DNA from: Azadirachta indica
Lineage: Eukaryota; Streptophyta; Magnoliopsida; Sapindales; Meliaceae
NCBI GenBank assembly: GCA_022749755.1
Contig: CM040445.1
Span: 10,189,182 to 10,253,181, forward strand
Length of the DNA: 64,000 bases
Reading direction: 5' to 3'
The translations under genes and the position numbers were made by a program. The notes below the pieces were generated by a model. The model was not told the DNA's origin. It worked only from the letters and a program-made list of their open reading frames with translations, and searched no databases. Of the stretch, positions 1 through 11,142 are shown one piece after another. Positions within the stretch are counted from its first letter, which is position 1. Each line of letters begins with the position of its first letter.

Positions 1-420
1 TAATACGAAAGAAAATAAATTGCACAAATTAACACTATTAAGCTCATATAATTGTATAAATTGAATAATATAAAAATTATTTGTAATTATAAAAAACCCT
101 CATTAGATGTAATTGTATATAAGAATTTAATACTAATATAAAAAAAATTTTCAGTTAGCCAATAGTTTACAAATTATGTACATATAATTATCAAAACAAA
201 CTCATTAGACATAATTGTATATAAGAACTTAACACTAATATAAAAGAAATTTCAATTAGTCAAGAATATAAAAGAAAATAAATTGCACAAATTAAACATG
301 AATAAGCACAAAAATAATTATTCAATTTTTATAAAATTATCAAAAAAAGATCATTACATATAAGTGTATGCAAGAATTTAAGATCAATATTAAGTAATCT
401 ATTACTAGAGATTAAAAAAT
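1..420. repeat. Module S: 165-bp-class tandem repeat, truncated array
   Basis: Two to three degenerate tandem units, the first cut by the window edge. Each unit runs through GAAAGAAAATAAATTGCACA, an AATTGTATAAATTGAATAAT stretch, a CTCATTAGAYATAATTGTAT stretch, and ends TTCAATTAGTCAATA. The same unit recurs at 2773-3271, 28595-29090 and 39960-40720, in each case as a small head-to-tail array. No coding capacity. Function unknown; it is a structural marker of the Kunitz array. Confidence 0.85.
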
Positions 421-429
421 AATTTAAAA

Positions 430-1370
430 AATTAATAAAAAAATTACCTTTGAATTTTTTAGGGTTTTATGAAAAATTAAGAAGTTTAAGATGAATAAAA
501 CTAATTGAATGAGAATTAAAAGAGTTTTAACGTAAAATATTGCAATTTTCAAGTGAAGAGAAAGTGGCACAGGCAGCCGCAGAAGTAATGACGTGTTGGG
601 CCATTTGGCGATTTTCTCTTTCTTTTTTTTTTTTGTTTTCTTTGTTTTTTAGTTTTTTCTATTTTATTTTACGTTATTTTTTAATCTGACAATTATAGTA
701 TCGGGCCTGCAACTTCTTGTGCTATTTTTTTTTGTTTATTTTATTTTTTTAATCGTAATAACTATTATGTTCTATATATTTAAAAATTATTAAATTAAAG
801 TTAAAAGATTATTAAATTTACGTACATATTTTATAATTTTATAGATTATAAAACTTTTTTATTTAAAATTATTATTATATTTTTTTTTAACAAATTTGAT
901 CGAATTTTACTAAATTGACAATATGAATATACAATCCAGTCCACCTTACCAAGATATTAGATTTTTTAATCCAACTCGATGCATTGATTCACCAAATCCA
1001 GTAAAAAACAAGTTAGATATATAGAAATGAGCAAATTAGTCAGATTGGATTACAATCTAAACACTCCTACAAAATTGGTGAGATTTAATTGAGTGAATTG
1101 GTTAGATTGGATTAGATTTTCAACATCCCTATAAAAATCTATATAAATACCTATAATTTTTACTTCCAATTTATTTTAGGGAAAATTTTTAATTGAATCT
1201 TAATTCAATTCTATTATATTTTGTCGATATCAATTATCAAAAGATACATTAAAAGTTTACACATATCACGTAGGATCAATTATTATCGAGCCTATAATTA
1301 TTTTAAACTCAACGTCAGATGACATACCAACATTTTTAACACATGAAATTGTAGTGAATAATATTGCAGC
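430..1370. repeat. Module L: noncoding block shared with 40735-41575
   Basis: AT-rich noncoding sequence whose order and landmarks are repeated at about 40735-41575. Landmarks are an AAGAAGTTTAAGATGAA segment, a GTGGCAYAGGC-GC-GAAG segment, then GGCCATTTGG followed by a pyrimidine tract. It takes the place that the P module and Kunitz gene occupy in the two intact units, always preceded by module S and followed by module T. I see no conserved open frame shared by the two copies. It could be a diverged or replaced locus; no product is assigned. Confidence 0.7.
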
Positions 1371-1374
1371 ACAT

Positions 1375-2035
1375 TTTATATTAGTTAAAGATTTTACCAT
1401 TCGGAATATGTTTTTTCATGCATTGGCTTCTATAGATTTTTTATTGTTTGCATTTTGATACATTTTCAGCACTCGTGGCATGGACAGCACGATTAAGAAA
1501 AGTAATTTGAATTCATTTTATTGAATTTCTTTTAGCAAAAAATACAAAAATAATTGAAAAAACAAATGAAAAGAAAAGATATCATGGCAACGGGAACCTC
1601 GTGATCAAACGCATAGAATTTGTCGCTTTCTTATCAAATGAATTAACATCATTAACCAAATCTAATTCAACCAAAATTTTAATTTAAATGATTTTTTTTA
1701 CTTACACATCTAAATATAAGTGTTAAATTATTCACTTCCACAAAAATAAAAATTTAGAAACTAATATTTGACATATATACCGTTTCAAAGTATTATATCT
1801 TGTAAACATTTTAATTACGTTAATACAATAGTTTATAAAGAAAATAATTTCAAATAAATTACGTTAACATTTATATTATTTTTCCATACAATATATTTTG
1901 ACATGTATATACCTGTTTAAAGTATTACACATATTTATATCTATATCTTGTAAAAAATTTCATTTTGTTAATACAATAGTTTACAAAGAGAATAATTTCT
2001 AATAAATTTCAGTAATATTTGTGTTATTTTTCAAA
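1375..2035. repeat. Modules T and P, first copy
   Basis: Module T (about 1375-1505) carries the landmark CATGCATTGGCTTCTATAGA followed by TTTATTGTTTGCATTTTGA. It recurs near 4925, 30735, 41575 and 44505. Module P (about 1615-1900) recurs near 3272, 5140, 29091, 30960, 41815 and 44700, with landmarks CTAAATATAAGTGTTAAATT and AATACAATAGTTTATAAAG. A P copy lies directly upstream of each Kunitz gene, so it may derive from upstream regulatory DNA. No gene is seen here. Confidence 0.75.
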
Positions 2036-2039
2036 TCCA

Positions 2040-2772
2040 TATCCGATCTATCACTTACCATATTAAAATATTTTCAATCCAATCAAATCAAATAAATTAA
2101 AAATATTTAATTTTAATATTGATTATATTTTATCAATAAAGATAATCAAAGAAAATAGATCATGATTTATTTAAAATTCCAAACAAATATACCCATCCAA
2201 AACAAATAACAAAAAATGAATATATAAATAATTATAATTGGGTTTTTTTTAAAAAAATTTCATTCTTTAAAATTACATTCAAAATAAAAAAGTGGCAAAA
2301 ATAATTACAATAAGCCTACAAGAATACGTGACTATAAATTATAAATCTTCACATAATATTATTGCTAGATTTTAGTTTAACACGAAATAAACAAGTATCA
2401 TTAGATATGTAGTCTTCTCACCACTTATAAAAATAAAAATATGTAAATAAAAAATATTGGTAAGTGAAAAAACCAAAAAATAATAAATATAGTAGAGAAA
2501 TAATGATTCGATTTACTTACGATCATATCACAAGATATTAAGCATTATCAACTGTAGATATCTCAACACCTAAAATCTCTATAAGGAATAAAAAGAAGGA
2601 AAAAAGAATTTTAACGAAAGTTAAATGAAACTTGTATAATTTGTTTTATTTAATTGACTGGATATGTTCAATCTCATCCATATATTATTTCATGAAGATT
2701 TAATAATGAAGAACCCAACCAATTTTATGTGCAAATAAGTACCTCTAGGGTAAGAATTGAATAATTTAAAGA
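2040..2772. repeat. Module D, first copy (holds the empty CACTA target site)
   Basis: About 730 bp of AT-rich noncoding sequence, nearly colinear with 5440-6175. It begins ATCCGATCTATCACTTACCA and ends at AATTTAAAGACAATAGAATA. In the second unit the CACTA transposon is inserted exactly inside that last stretch, so this copy is the paralogous unoccupied site. More diverged copies lie at 39325-39950 and 43975-44420. Confidence 0.85.
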
Positions 2773-3271
2773 CAATAGAATATGAAAAGAAAATTATTTA
2801 CACGAACTAAACACTAATAAGCGCAAATATAATTGTATAAATTGAATAATATAAAGACTACATATAATTATCAAAAAAAAACTCATTAGATATAATTTTA
2901 TGCGAGAATTTAACACCAAGACAAAAGAAATTTCCATTAGGCAATAACATAAAAGAAATTAAATTGCACAAATTAAACATTATTAAGCACATATAATTGT
3001 ATAAATTGAATAACGTAAAGACTATCTACAATTGTCAAAATACTCATTAGTCATAATTGTATATAAGAATTGAATACTAACATAAAAGAAAATTCAATTA
3101 GTTAATAATATGAAAGAAAATAAATTGCACAAATTAAACATTATTAAGCACATATAACTATATAAATTGAATAATATAAAAACTATCTGTAATTATCAAA
3201 AGAAAACTCATTAGATATAATTGTATATAAGAATTTAACACTAATATAAAAAAAATTTCAATTAGTCAATA
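2773..3271. repeat. Module S: three tandem units of about 165 bp
   Basis: Three head-to-tail units start near 2778, 2947 and 3110. They share the start (GAAAGAAAATAAATTGCACA-like), the middle ACTCATTAGATATAATT and the end ATTAGTCAATA. The array ends about 650 bp upstream of the first Kunitz start codon. The second gene has an equivalent array at 28595-29090. Confidence 0.9.
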
Positions 3272-3825
3272 GAGTTGGTCGCTTTCTTATCAAATGTATT
3301 AACATTTTTAATCAAATCTTAATTTAACTAAAGTTGTAATTTAAATGATTTCTTTTCCTCACACACCTAAATATAAGTGTTAAATTGTTCACTTTCACAA
3401 AAATAAAAAATTTAAAAACTAATACTTGACATATATACCCTTTCAAAGTATTATATATTGTAAAAATTTTGATTATGTTAATACAATAGTTTATAAAGAC
3501 AATAATTTCAAATAAAGTACGTTAATATTCATATTATTTTTCTATACGATATGTGATTAATTTTCTTTTTCTGCTTAATCTTATGAGTGAACAAATACAC
3601 TCCTCTCTCTTCTCTTTCTCTCCCTTTTATTTATGGATTGAAAATAAAAAAAATTTAAAATTTTGAAAGCTGTGAAGTTATTTGTTTTCTTCCTACCTAT
3701 TATCGAACTCACAAAAATTCTATTCAAAATAGAAAATTTTCTTCCTTATTAATGAATTAGAGTAATCGAATTTACAAATTTGACCTATAAATTCAATTCA
3801 AAATAGAAAATTCTACAAGTAACAT
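3272..3825 (+). promoter_or_regulatory. Upstream region of Kunitz gene 1 (module P plus proximal promoter)
   Basis: Module P (3272-3560) is followed by a gene-proximal stretch with a TCTCTCTTCTCTTTCTCTCC pyrimidine tract (about 3602-3630). At 3786-3792 there is a TATAAAT box that is conserved upstream of gene 2 (29581-29587). The whole stretch is nearly identical to 29091-29620, so the two genes should share most cis elements. Promoter function is inferred from position only. Confidence 0.6.
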
Positions 3826-3842
3826 ATGCATAAATCTATCTC

Positions 3843-3849
3843 TATAAAT
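3843..3849 (+). promoter_or_regulatory. Gene-proximal TATA-like box of Kunitz gene 1
   Basis: TATAAAT lies 71 bases before the ATG, which would put transcription start about 40 nt before the ATG in the CATCAAAC region. The orthologous position of gene 2 reads TACAAAT. A second TATAAAT at 3786-3792 is intact in both genes, so this box may not be the only one used. Confidence 0.45.
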
Positions 3850-3919
3850 TGCAAGCTCTTTCGCATTTATTTCCGCACATCAAACACCGGGCCTTCCAAA
3901 TCCTTCCAAATACACAACA

Positions 3920-4540
3920 ATGAAGAGCTCAGCACTACTTGCACACTCTTTCCTTCTCATTGTCTTCGTCGCCTCGGCCGCCACCACTCCGGTGAAAGAC
4001 ATGAATGGTATGCCCGTTCTTACCAACAACAGTTACTTCATCTTGCCCGTAGACTTCAGTACCTCCTCGATCAGAGGGCTTAACTTAGCCGCCGGTCGCA
4101 ACCAAACCTGCCCACTTGACGTTATCGTGGACAATAAGGATAAAGGTCGCAGTTTAAAATTCTCACCTTCTAACAGTAATGACAACGTCATCTATTCCTC
4201 CACCGATGTGAACATTAATTTCACCAGTGCCCCAAAAGACTGCAGTCCCCAGCCGCCGGTGTGGAAAGTTGACAACTACGAAGAGTCGACAGGGAACTGG
4301 TACATAACTACTAACGGAGTTGAGGGAAATCCTGGAGCTCAAACGTTGCTTAACTGGTTTAAGTTTGAGGAAACAGGAACATTTAGGCAGTACAGGATCG
4401 TTCACTGTCCTGCAGTGTGCAAATCTTGTATCCATTTGTGCAGCAACGTCTCCTATTACAATGGTGAGGATGGAGTGCATCGTCTGGCTCTGGGTCAGGA
4501 CCCATTCCCCGTGCAATTCCTGAAGGCTTACGACGCTTGA
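3920..4540 (+). CDS. Kunitz-type (STI/miraculin-like) protease inhibitor family protein, copy 1
   Basis: Intronless gene for 206 residues, the usual length for secreted Kunitz (I3/STI) proteins. Residues 1-22 form a signal peptide with core LLIVFVASA, so the mature protein should enter the secretory route. The Kunitz signature VKDMNGMPVLTNNSYFILP spans 25-43. Cysteines at 64, 108, 163, 167, 170 and 174 fit the two family disulfides plus the extra pair of the miraculin/21-kDa seed-protein branch (HCPAVCKSC, then DGVHRLAL near the C terminus). N-glycosylation sequons occur at 36, 61, 100 and 176. The loop that carries the Arg/Lys P1 residue in soybean trypsin inhibitor is SPSNSNDNV here, with no basic residue, so potent trypsin inhibition is doubtful by alignment. 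The ATG is chosen because it starts the signal peptide and matches copy 2. Family members act in seed storage or anti-herbivore defence; the role here is not known. Confidence 0.97.
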   Translation: MKSSALLAHSFLLIVFVASAATTPVKDMNGMPVLTNNSYFILPVDFSTSSIRGLNLAAGRNQTCPLDVIVDNKDKGRSLKFSPSNSNDNVIYSSTDVNINFTSAPKDCSPQPPVWKVDNYEESTGNWYITTNGVEGNPGAQTLLNWFKFEETGTFRQYRIVHCPAVCKSCIHLCSNVSYYNGEDGVHRLALGQDPFPVQFLKAYDA

Positions 4541-4924
4541 CAGCAGAAATGAATGTTGTAATAATGCAATATATGTAATATATATGCATATTCAGTTCTG
4601 CTGCTGGATAAATGGCCAATCGAGTTGGATAGAATTTTAAATAAATGGAATACTGACTATTGCTGTTTAACTCGATCGTTCCGTATGAAAGAATAACTTA
4701 AATAAAAGTTTGGCCAAATAATTTAATTTCTTAATATTATCGTTTTGTTAATTCTTCCTAGCTTTTTTCTCGATACTGATTTTCTATTTCATTTTCCGAT
4801 CGAATAAGATATCAACATTATCAGAAGCAATTAACTTATCAGTATTAATTTTAATTAATACATTAAAAATTTTTGAAGCTTGTGAAGCAAACAATATTAA
4901 TTATACTTTCCAACTTATATATAT
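4541..4924 (+). other. 3' UTR and 3' flank of Kunitz gene 1
   Basis: AT-rich trailer with AATAAATGG near 4642 and AATAAAAG near 4701 as possible poly(A) signals. The distal part (about 4808-4920), with landmarks ATCAACATTATCAGAAGCAA and TTGAAGCTTGTGAAGCAAAC, recurs after gene 2 (about 30590-30690). It also recurs without any gene at about 44425-44520. Confidence 0.65.
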
Positions 4925-6172
4925 TAATTAAAGATTTTACCCTTTAGAATTATATATATATATCTTTCATGCATTGGCTTCTATAGATTTTTATTGTTTG
5001 CATTTGAGACATTCTTCATTACGAAAAGGATTACTTTAATATCATTTTTTATTGATTTCTTTTAGTATACAATAAAAAAAATTGAAAAAAATTAAAAAAA
5101 AAGGAGATTATAATAATGAGAACCTCGTGATCAAACCACATAAAATTGTTCCATGCTTATTAGATGAATTAGTATTGATCATCAAATTTAAATTTAACTA
5201 AAATTTGAAACTAAATAATTTTTTTCCCTTACGCATCTAAACATAAGTGTTAAATTGCTCACTTTTATAAAATCAAAAATTTGAAAACTAATATTATGAC
5301 ATTTATATACCCTTTTAAAGTATTGCATATATTTATATCTATATCTTGTAAAAAATTTCATTTTGTTAATACAATAGTTTATAAAGAGAATAATTCCTAA
5401 CAAATTCTAGTAATATTTGTGTTATTTTTGAAATCCAAATCCGATCTATCACTTATCATATTAGAATCTTTTCAATCCAATCAAATCAAATAAATTAAAA
5501 ACATTTAATTTTAATATTGATTATATTTTATCAATAAAGATAATCAAGACGGTAGAGCATGATTTATTTAAACTTTCAAAGAAATATACCAATCCAAAAC
5601 AAATAACAAAAAATGAACATATATAAATAAATATAATTGGATTTTTTCTAAAACAATTTCATTCTTTAAAATTACATTCAAAGTAAAAAAAAATGGCACA
5701 AAAATTACAGTAAGTCTACAAGAATACATGATTATATATTATAAACCTTAACATAATATTATTACTAGATTTTAATTTAATACAAAATAAACAAGTATCA
5801 TTAGATATGTAGTCTTCTCACCACTTATAAAAATAAAAGTATGTAAATAAAAAATATTGGTAAGTGAAAAAACCAAAAAATAATAAATCTAATAGAAAAA
5901 TAATGATTCAATTTACTTACGATCATATCACAAGATATTAAGCATTATCAACTGTAAATATCTCAGCACCTAAAATCTCTATAAGGAATGAAGAGAAGGA
6001 AAAAAAAGAATTTTAACGAAAGTTAAATGAGACTTGTATAATTTGTTTTATTTAATTGACTGGATATGTTCAATCTCATCCCTTACTTCATGAAGATTTA
6101 ATGATAAAGAACCCGACCAATTTTATGTGCAAATGAGAGCCTCTAGGGTAAGAATTGAATAATTTAAAGACA
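4925..6172. repeat. Modules T, P and D, second copy
   Basis: Colinear with 1375-2772: T near 4925-5040, P near 5140-5400, D from about 5440. The D copy is interrupted by the CACTA transposon at the sequence AATTTAAAGACAATA and continues after it at 28592. No gene is seen. Confidence 0.85.
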
Positions 6173-6175
6173 ATA
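6173..6175. other. Left target-site duplication (ATA) of the CACTA element
   Basis: ATA immediately before the terminal CACTA, matched by ATA at 28592-28594 immediately after the terminal TAGTG. Three-base duplications are the rule for CACTA transposases. The paralogous empty site near 2770-2777 contains a single ATA at this place. Confidence 0.85.
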
Positions 6176-6790
6176 CACTATTAGAAAATAATTAAAAGAG
6201 CATACTAAATAGAAGACGATTTTCATTTTTTAAGACGGTTTATTCAAAAACTGTTTTTAATTCTAAAAAATAAGAACGGTTTTTGTAAACTGTTTTCTAA
6301 AATATATATTTTAAGAACTGTTTTAATGAAACCACCTTTAAATTGAAAAATAAAAATTATTTTTGTAAACCGTCTTCTAAAATATATGTTTAGAGAACAG
6401 TTTTAATAAAATCGACTTTAATTCTAAAATATAAAAACGATTTTTGTAAACCGTCTTCTAAAATATGTGTTTAGAGAAGTTTTAATAAACTTATTTTTAT
6501 TTTAAAAAAATATAAAAACAATTTTTAAAACGTTTTCTTTTTTCACATATTTAAATGACAGTTTTAGTAAATTATTCTTGATTTTTAAAATAAAAAATAA
6601 TTTTGAAATCATTTTCTAAAATACATATTTAGAAGACTTGTAATAAAATATACTTTTATTTAAATAATAAAAAATTATTTTAAATATTCTTCTTTTTAGA
6701 GAATAATTTTAATTTAATTGATTTTTATTTAAAAATTTAAAAAAAAAATAATTTTTAATCTTGTCTTCGTTTACTATACCATGTGAGATT
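6176..6790. repeat. 5' subterminal repeat region of the CACTA element
   Basis: Motifs of the form AACGGTTTTTGTAAAC and TGTTTTCTAAAATATATATTT recur about every 70-80 bp from 6225 to about 6700, with decay inward. They alternate in orientation (GACGGTTTATT, AAACCGTCTTC). In known CACTA elements such arrays bind the TNPA-type protein. Related motifs (AGAACGGTTTTTG, GAAAACGGTTTG) lie at the other end near 28470-28530. Confidence 0.75.
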
Positions 6791-7740
6791 GGGTTTTTTT
6801 TTAAATACTAATTTAATCAAAAATTTTTTGATCAGTAAATATATAAAAATTAAAAAAATTACTTATTTAATTTTAATAAATGTAATTAAAGATGTTGGTA
6901 TTTGAATTAAAAATATCAAACAAAATATAAATAGAGTATATATATACACATTTATATAAATCTAATGAATAGTAATTAAGGGATATTGTTCATGTATTGG
7001 GTCGGTCTTTAAACAATGACCTTATTTTTATTTTTAATCTACTAATTTACCTAATAGTATAATAGTAGACTTTGAACAATAAATGCACACACACACAAAT
7101 ATATATATATATATAAAATTTCAATTTTACATTAAAAAAATTTAAATCTATTTTATAATCATAAAATCTCTAAATTATATATATATATAATTATTAAACA
7201 CACATTCTTTTCGTTAATTTTTTGTTAAAATTAAATGTTGACTCAATATTGATTACTTTAATAACAAAAATACCTTTAACTTTTATTTAACTAATATAAT
7301 GACATAAATATTCTTTTTTAATAATTTTTAATTAATTTTTTTATATAAATAAATTAATTACATGAAAATAATTTATTTTCAATTAACAAAATAAAAGTTT
7401 AATTTATTTTTTTCTTTTTATTTTTTATTTTAAAATTTTCATTTTTCTTATTTGATTTTTAAATTTAAACACTTTCTACTTTTTTATTCAAATTTCTTTG
7501 AATTTTTACACTAATCTATAATTAAAACAACAATAATATATTAATGAATAATAATCATAAATTCACTACATGTAAAAAAATAGTCAAACAAAATAAAAAA
7601 AATTAAATCATTGTTTTTAATTATTTTTATATTATTTGACTATTTTTCTTGTCACTTAATGAACTTCAATTATCGATTAGAGAAAAAATAAAAAATAAAA
7701 AAGATAAATACTTCAAAACCAAAAATAAAAAATTAAAATA
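6791..7740. other. CACTA internal noncoding stretch
   Basis: AT-rich sequence with no coding ORF recognised. The part at about 6975-7095 (TATTGTTCATGTATTGGGTC and following) is repeated at about 12690-12810, which suggests an internal duplication or that the intervening 5.6 kb was inserted between them. Confidence 0.6.
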
Positions 7741-8781
7741 TGTTGCATAAATTACGAACACAAGTGCATGTATCGCAAACAAGTAATACAGTGATAAGAA
7801 AGTGTTGATCCTACAAGAAAAGTTAATTTGTTAATTACCAAAGATAATTAAGTAATAAATTTATCTGAAAAAATTGAATTAATTTAATTGAGAAAAATTA
7901 AAACAAAATAAAGTAAAATCAACTATTGAGCAATTTAATTAAAACAAATACAACTGATGGAAAGATTTAGGGCTAATGATTTCATTATATTTATTCACAT
8001 CCAATTCTCCAGATAATGTTATTCTGATTTAATACCTGTATTATTAGTTAATTATTCTAAGTTATTCGACAGTTTTTCTCGAGATTAGTCGAATCTACTT
8101 TGCACCTAAATAATTCACTATATTTATATGTGAATTAAATTAAATAAAAGTGCTTTACATTCAGTGATAATTCTTAACTAACTACTTAAATCATATTAAT
8201 ACATCTCTGTCTAATATGTAATTGATGGTATTCATTACCTGATTTAGATAATAATCACTTTTCAGTTCATATTAATCCACAAATAATTTAAATACTAATC
8301 AAATATTAAAACACATCAATCATTATAATGAATACGCAACACTAAATATTAAATCAAAACAAATAACACAATTACATAAATTGAATGCTTCAAATAGATT
8401 AGATCATTGTCTTAGAAAACAAATTTAACTACACATCAGATAAAGTTCAAAAGGCACAATAAAAAATTTAACAATCGACAACATAAAAAATAATAACTTC
8501 ACTATTGTTCAATTCAAAACAAAGGTTTAAAGACAAGAGAAAAAGATAAAACTAGATTAGGAGAACCTTGATTTTCAAAACCTTGAACTTGATACCTAAA
8601 AATTCTTCCAATCTCTTCTCTCTTTATCGCTTAGTTCTCTCCAAAAACTTGAACTTGATGCCCAAGAGCAGGATGAATGGCGCAATGGCCAATTCTCGTG
8701 ATCTGTAAAAAATACAATTAAAATACATTAAATATTAATATAAGCAGAGGATTAAACAAACAAATCAAATTAAAGAGCAAA

Positions 8782-8811
8782 TGATAAGTGTGTGTTTTTA
8801 CGCACTTATCA
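8782..8811. repeat. Near-perfect hairpin at the end of the repeated segment
   Basis: TGATAAGTGTGT pairs with ACGCACTTATCA with a single G-T type mismatch across a 6-base loop. A weaker version (TGATAAATT...ACACTTATCA) ends the second copy of the segment at 11798. This supports the idea that it marks an element end. Confidence 0.55.
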
Positions 8812-9099
8812 AATACTCCCATATTTGAATACTTGCTTGTCCTCAAGCAACAAAAATAGATATTGGGAAAAGACTAAAAACAGGCAAACATAATATTAAC
8901 CAAAAAAAAAAATCAAACAAACACACTTCTAGAACATGATAAGTTAAACTTGAATAAAAATAGTTATTTTTTTTTTCATATATGTGTGTGATTGATAGTA
9001 ACTCACTATATTCAATAAACTATTACTTTTCATTCATCCCCTACACTTAATGGAAACATTGTCCTCGATGTTGAAAGATGAAAAAATTAGAAAGATCTT

Positions 9100-10404
9100 A
9101 CCTGAGAGGTAAGATGTAAGAATCTTGCCTCTCATTATGCATTGTTATCTTTATCTGCTTGGTTGGACGGGAATTGTGGAAGTGGTGGAAATTGAACATC
9201 AGGATGTATTTGCTAAAAATATGAAGCCAAAGTATTGAAACAGTCCACTTGATAATAATGCATCCTTGATTGCTCTTGCCGGATGTTAGAAATCTCACGC
9301 CCTTGTTGAATAATTCTTTGATGCATATCGGCAATCCTTGATTGCATGGGATCTTCGTGATGTGAGGAAAAAGCTCTGGCTTCATTATCTTGATGGACAA
9401 ACGGGGGATTTGGTAAGCCTTCATAAAGATTTTGTTGACGTCTCAATCTTTCTTCATAAGCTGACCGGTATGCCTCTGGAATTATATTAAAGGAGCCTTT
9501 TCTCAGTCAAAGCAATGGTTTTCATAGTGGTAGAACTTGATTATCATCATCCACAATAAATCCTAAGCTTGATCGGATGGATGCACCTCCTGCCCAGCAG
9601 TTGAACTTGGAAATTCCCATTCCGTCAATTGGAGAGTTTGGATTTACCTTGTACTTTGTGTCCTCTACCCTTACCCCTCCCTTTAAGCATAAGGCAGTAA
9701 TAAGACAGGGGTGTGTGTGTCACCCCGTTGTTTTTGCTTCAATAGATGCAATCAAGCTGTCTCGTATTACCTTCCCTATATCAATAGTAATCTCAGCACA
9801 AATACAATAAAGCAAAGATGTTGTTTTTGCTGTAACTTCATTGAGATGGGATATAGGCATGAGATTGGAGCAAATAAATTTATACCAAAGCTTGGCGTAT
9901 CTATTGAGCGTATTTTCTGGGAAGGTCAGAGATTTGCTGTATCTACCACAACCTCTTAACCATTATGTTCCAGGAACACATAATTCTTTAATAAACTGAG
10001 TGTAGTTTTCATCATCTCTCCTAAATGCATCATATAAATCCTCATCTGCGTCAATGGATGGTAAGCCATAAAAGGTGTTAATGGCCTCAAAACTAAATGA
10101 AATCCTTTTGCCCCTAACATACACTTTGTCATTCTCTTTGCTCACTGAAGCATTAGCATAGAATTCCCTAACTAATGGCACTATTGCTTGAGTAGGATAG
10201 TCAGTAAGCAATTCCCATTTTCGATCCCGGATAAATTACAAAATCATTCCATTTTCTGAGTCTGGTTTTAATGCTCGTTCCCTCACTAATGCTTTTTCAT
10301 CTTATTGAAATTTAATAAACTTTTGTTCAGCTTCACATAAAACAAATTTCCTTTTGTTAAAAACTGATAAAACTTGTGAAGAACTCTTCTTTTTTGGTGA
10401 CATT
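9100..10404 (-). pseudogene. Putative plant transposon protein (Transposase_32-like), degenerate
   Basis: Read right to left, the frame opens MSPKKKSSSQVLS near 10404. It then passes through VREFYANASVSKENDKVYV and GKRISFSFEAINTFYGLP (about 10160-10070) to ELCVPGT. After a stop it continues with KLWYKFICSNLMPISHLNEV and a Gln-rich tail near 9440-9220 (RIIQQGREISNIRQEQSRM). The order (REFYAN, VRGKR, FxxEAINxFYGLP, then a C-P-G-T) is the pattern of the 'putative plant transposon protein' domain common in plant repeats. Several in-frame stops and shifts break it. Its biochemical role is not established in the family. The stretch 10405-11140 is its 5' side and holds nothing further that I recognise. 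Confidence 0.6.
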
Positions 10405-11142
10405 TTGTGACATTTTGCTCCCAGTATTCTTTTAGGCAAATTACCGAACACTTGAAATGCACACTTTTGCTACCTCCTATCTTACACTTCATTCCACTTA
10501 ATCAACCTTCCTTTCACTTTTAAAGCACCCTGCAAGTATTTTTCAACTATCAAATTTAAGATTACTAGGCCAAAGTTCACTGAAACATTTTGTCGAACAT
10601 CTGGCGTACACTTTTACTAACCCACTCAATTTCTAATCCAATCCTTCAAGTTTAGACCAAAATTACAATGTAAAACGCAAACACTTCCAAAATATTAATT
10701 TCTCCACAACAAATTCTACTAAAAATTAAGAACCAAACACTTCAATTTTCTATTAACATTACAACCCTAAACATTTCTTCATAAATATACAATTGGAAGA
10801 ATAAATTTTACACTAGTGAGAACTTACTTGAAATTGAAGTGAAAATGCAATGTTGGGATTGAATTCCTTACTCTCACTGCACTTCTCCAAATTCTTGCTA
10901 TGTTGGGCGATTATAGGTAATTAAGTGTTTAAATTTGGTAAGGAAATATGTGTAATTTGGTATTTGGGATGGTGATTGGACGTATAGTAATTGAATTTAG
11001 GTAAAGAGTGAAAAAGAGAGAGTGTTTGGGATGGTGTTTGTGTTGAAGGAAGAGGGAAATTTGGAAACAAATAGAAAGAGGATTATATTGGGGCAAAAAG
11101 AGGGGAGGCGTAGCATAAATATGCTCGAGCAGGCATTTGTGT

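Noticed and set aside
1..420. Regular repeats considered as a CRISPR array
   Set aside because: Units are about 165 bp, contiguous and spacerless, and the genome is a plant nuclear one.
3826..4083. 85-residue + strand ORF starting upstream of Kunitz gene 1 (also 29621-29878)
   Set aside because: It overlaps the Kunitz start in another frame and is Ser/His-rich without a domain. Its conservation follows from the duplication.
4163..4619. Minus-strand ORFs across the Kunitz gene (also 29958-30414)
   Set aside because: They are antisense shadows of the conserved Kunitz frame and have no recognisable domain.
7082..7190. (AC)n and (AT)n tracts in the CACTA interior
   Set aside because: Short simple repeats of a kind common throughout; no further structure.
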